Positions 38,791 through 40,828 of a DNA stretch of 40,828 bases are shown here, one piece after another. The stretch's first letter is position 1, and the number at the start of each line of letters is the position of its first letter. Under the pieces are notes generated by a model. The model did not search any database. It was given only the letters and a program-made list of their open reading frames with translations, and had not been told where the DNA came from. Source of the DNA: Pigmentiphaga sp. (GTDB lineage Bacteria > Pseudomonadota > Gammaproteobacteria > Burkholderiales > Burkholderiaceae_B); assembly GCA_023228945.1 (NCBI GenBank), contig JALOAI010000036.1:1-40828 (forward strand), read 5' to 3'. Made by a program: the position numbers and the translations under genes.

Positions 38791-39576
38791 ATGAGCAAAT
38801 TCCATGGGGTGTTCTTGGCGGCGATTACTTTATTGGCGACTGCCCACGCGCAATCGAACCCAATTACGTTCCAAAGCGAGATCTACCTTGTGCAAGAGGT
38901 GACGGGTCCCGCCGGTGTCAAGACAGAGCGCCTGACACCCGCCACCAAGGCGGGCGGAGGTGACCTAGTAGAGTTTCGAATCTTTGCGACCAATTCGGGG
39001 CAAACGACGTTGCCTGCAGGCGTCGTGCAGATTTACGGACCCGTGCAGGACGGGATGAAGTTTGTCGCGGATACGGCGACGCGGACCTCGCGTCGAATCC
39101 TCACCGAGTTCTCGGTTGATGGCGTGAACTTCTCCGAGCCGCCGCTGTTGACGGGCTCGAGTTCTAACCGCCGCGTGGCCGAGCCCAGCGAATACACAAT
39201 GATCCGCTGGACGCTGCTCGTGCCCATGGAACCCGGCCAAGAGGAGCCGTTCCACTATCGCGTTCTGATGGACGGCGCGAAGGCAAGCCCCACGTCAAGC
39301 GCGGAGTTCCGGATTCTCAGCGTGACGTACCGGTGGGAAGGTGATTACCTCTTCGTCGTAGGCGAGCTGCAGAACGTCGGTGGCATCGCAATGGGTGTCG
39401 AGTTGCAGGCCATCGCTCGCGACGCTTCCGGGCGTCTAGTTGACACAGTTAACTTCTGGCCGGCTAGCATCTCGAATATCGCACCTGGCGCCCGCTATGG
39501 ATTCCGCTACCCGGTGACTCAACAACGTAACGCTGCGACGGTTGAGGTTCAGGTCGTCAGCACAATTACTTGGTAA
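38791..39576 (+). CDS. Secreted DUF11/FxLYD-like protein, plus-strand moron
   Basis: 261 aa. Signal peptide (FHGVFLAAITLLATAHAQ). Residues ~20-165 have the DUF11-type order (PITFQSEIYLVQEVTG, 'GGGDLVEFRIFATNSGQTTLP', then 'QIYGPVQDGMKFVADTATR', 'YTMIRWTLLVPMEPGQ'), common in cell-surface proteins of Deinococcus/Truepera. The C-terminal ~90 residues ('RWEGDYLFVVGELQNVGGIA', 'ARDASGRLVDTVNFWPASI', 'GARYGFRYPV') fit an FxLYD domain. It lies between the endolysin and the fibre genes, opposite to them, with a leaderless promoter, so it is probably a lysogenic conversion gene that alters the host envelope. Confidence 0.75.
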   Translation: MSKFHGVFLAAITLLATAHAQSNPITFQSEIYLVQEVTGPAGVKTERLTPATKAGGGDLVEFRIFATNSGQTTLPAGVVQIYGPVQDGMKFVADTATRTSRRILTEFSVDGVNFSEPPLLTGSSSNRRVAEPSEYTMIRWTLLVPMEPGQEEPFHYRVLMDGAKASPTSSAEFRILSVTYRWEGDYLFVVGELQNVGGIAMGVELQAIARDASGRLVDTVNFWPASISNIAPGARYGFRYPVTQQRNAATVEVQVVSTITW

Positions 39577-39586
39577 TCGCACAGAC

Positions 39587-39994
39587 CTAGGAGGGCACGA
39601 GTAGGCCGACGATGTAGAACCCGACGCTCGCGAGGGCGCCGGTGTTGTTGAAGACGGCCACGTTGAGCTTGCGGGCGTCACTGGCGTCCACCTCGGTGGT
39701 GACGGTCCGAACGCTCGTGAGGTTGTTGCCGCCCCCAACGGCGGCGTGCCATCGCCAACCAACAGCGCAGGTCAGCACAAATGTGCCGGTGCTTGGGTTC
39801 GTGGCGGTCACGACCACCCGACCTGGTGCGTTCGAGACGCCCGACGCGGCGGTGACGCGCAACGCCACCAGGCCCTGCACTGCGCTCGCGATTGTGGCCA
39901 GCAGGCCCGCGTCGGCAAGGTCAAGATCAAGACGCACCTGACCGCCGCCGGCCGCTGTGGGCTTGACGTTCCCCAATGAACTGAGCTCAGGCAT
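39587..39994 (-). CDS. Tail-fibre-like protein, third paralog
   Basis: 135 aa from the ATG giving MPELSSLGNVKPTAAGGGQVRLDLD; a GTG nine bases upstream is possible. It shares the N-terminal module MPEL..GNV..AAGG.VRLD with the other two, but its C-terminus is a different beta-rich domain (FVLTCAVGWRWHAAVGGGNNLTSVRTV...). This suggests exchange of the receptor-binding end. Confidence 0.6.
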   Translation of the reverse strand: MPELSSLGNVKPTAAGGGQVRLDLDLADAGLLATIASAVQGLVALRVTAASGVSNAPGRVVVTATNPSTGTFVLTCAVGWRWHAAVGGGNNLTSVRTVTTEVDASDARKLNVAVFNNTGALASVGFYIVGLLVPS

Positions 39995-40017
39995 GGGCGG
40001 CACCGCCCAGCCAGACG

Positions 40018-40428
40018 CTACTTCCAGCGGCCGACGGCGAATACGGCGGCCAAGCCGGTCTGAGACGAGTGGTTGCCGCCAGAGGGGGTGACCATCTTGA
40101 CTCGCGCCGCGCTCGACGAGGAGCCGGACCGGAACTCAACCACGTCGTGCGTGGCGCTATAGGACGTCCCCCAGAACGCGGGAGTCGCCGCGAACGACTG
40201 CGGGAACGTCCACGACCAGTTGCCGTTGGAGTCTGACGACCAAGCGTGGTCCATCGCCCAACAGATCTGCACGCCGTTAGCGAACCTGATCCACGACCCG
40301 TTGGCGTTGCTGCCCGTCTCCTGCCCGTGCTCACTGACGAGCGCGACGACGAGCGGATCGACATCGAGGCGCACCCCGCCAGCGGCAGCGGCGGCCAGGA
40401 CGTTACCGGCATTAACGAGCTCAGGCAC
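40018..40428 (-). CDS. Tail-fibre protein, gp53-like C-terminus (second paralog)
   Basis: 136 aa from the GTG giving VPELVNAGNVLAAAAAGG; three more codons upstream are possible. After the shared module and 'RLDVDPLVVALVSEHG' it has 'GSNANGSWIRFANGVQICWAM' and 'WSWTFPQSFAATPAFWG', the pattern of the gp53-like C-terminal fibre domain (NG..IRF..G.Q.CW / TFPQ.F). It follows the gene split by the window ends. Confidence 0.7.
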   Translation of the reverse strand: MPELVNAGNVLAAAAAGGVRLDVDPLVVALVSEHGQETGSNANGSWIRFANGVQICWAMDHAWSSDSNGNWSWTFPQSFAATPAFWGTSYSATHDVVEFRSGSSSSAARVKMVTPSGGNHSSQTGLAAVFAVGRWK

Positions 40429-40449
40429 GGTGACCACCGCGCCGAGACC

Positions 40450-40823
40450 CTACTTCCAGCGACCCACGGCTGCGGCGCTGAACGTCGCCGTCGCGCCTGC
40501 TGCGAAGCTGCCGCTGGCCGCGCGGTACTGCAGGGTTGCAGTGTCCACGGCGACGAGGGCGAGCGGCGTGCCGACCACGAACGTGCCCCAACCGCGTAGG
40601 TTCGGCGTGACCGCCGGCGGAGCCACGAACGCCTGAGGGAACGTCCACACTGCCTGCAACGTCGTGCTGTTGAGGTACGTGAGGGCGACAGTTGGGCTCC
40701 AACACACGAGCAGCCCGTTCTCGAGCTTGGCCCACTCGCCGTTCGCGTTGCTGCCACTCTCTCCCTTGAGCAGCGCCACCAACGCGGGATCGACCTCCAA
40801 AGCCACCCCCCCCCCCCCCCCCC
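40450..40823 (-). CDS. Tail-fibre protein, gp53-like C-terminus (fragment cut by window end)
   Basis: The frame from VALEVDPALVALLKGESGSNANGEW to the stop is intact, and 'GLLVCWSP', 'TTLQAVWTFPQAFVAPPAV' match the neighbour's C-terminal domain. Upstream it runs into glycine codons of the poly-C end, with no supported start, so the N-terminus is probably the fragment at 1-90 (MPELVNTGTVKASSS). Confidence 0.7.
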
Positions 40824-40828
40824 GTGAA

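Overview
The window reads as one complete, circularly closed genome of a temperate, long-tailed (siphovirus-like) phage of about 40.8 kb. The sequence opens and closes inside poly-C runs. The start of a tail-fibre gene runs off the left end into a glycine (poly-G on its coding strand) tract, and the rest of a matching gene re-enters from the right end. The att core (the 3' half of a tRNA-Arg) lies in the middle, next to the integrase, with no att site at either end. This is what an excised, circular or permuted phage molecule should show, rather than an integrated prophage. Base composition is GC-rich. The likely host is a Deinococcota bacterium, possibly Truepera-like: one plus-strand gene encodes a secreted DUF11-type repeat protein of the style common in that phylum, and several promoters have a TANNNT box six bases before an ATG with no ribosome binding site, i.e. 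leaderless genes as described in Deinococcus. The host assignment is inference.

Layout. The late operon runs leftward from about 17.46 kb: large terminase, portal, MuF-type head protein with a C-terminal nuclease-toxin-like domain, scaffold, SU10-like capsid, head-tail connectors, two related tail-tube-like proteins, tail chaperones, tape measure, distal tail protein, tail hub and fibre. It continues across the window ends into three related fibre genes (40.8-39.6 kb), an NlpC/P60-like endolysin, a holin-like protein and small secreted or membrane proteins (38.7-36.3 kb). A DNA methyltransferase fused to an Mrr-like nuclease domain follows (36.2-34.5 kb). A paralogous fusion sits alone on the plus strand at 18.0-19.4 kb, between the late and early operons.

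The early operon runs leftward from 29.9 kb. It holds two excisionase-type HTH proteins, a run of small translationally coupled genes, a Rad50/SbcC-like ATPase, RecT, an MBL-fold protein, zinc-ribbon proteins, HNH nuclease, a replisome organiser-like protein, a DnaC-like loader, the small terminase subunit and a VRR-NUC nuclease. The control region lies upstream at 29.87-29.95 kb. It contains divergent promoter elements within a 9-bp inverted repeat.

The lysogeny block runs rightward (30.0-34.2 kb): LexA/CI-type repressor, an unrecognised 247-aa protein, a HTH-ImmA/IrrE metalloprotease and a tyrosine integrase, followed by attP with tandem 11-bp repeats on both sides. Three isolated plus-strand genes (7.6, 18.0 and 38.8 kb) interrupt the late and inter-operon regions and look like morons with their own promoters.

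The most notable candidates are the MuF-toxin head protein, the unknown protein/HTH-ImmA pair with its spaced inverted-repeat operator, the two methyltransferase-nuclease fusions, and a family of similar hairpins placed just before strong ribosome binding sites in the late operon.
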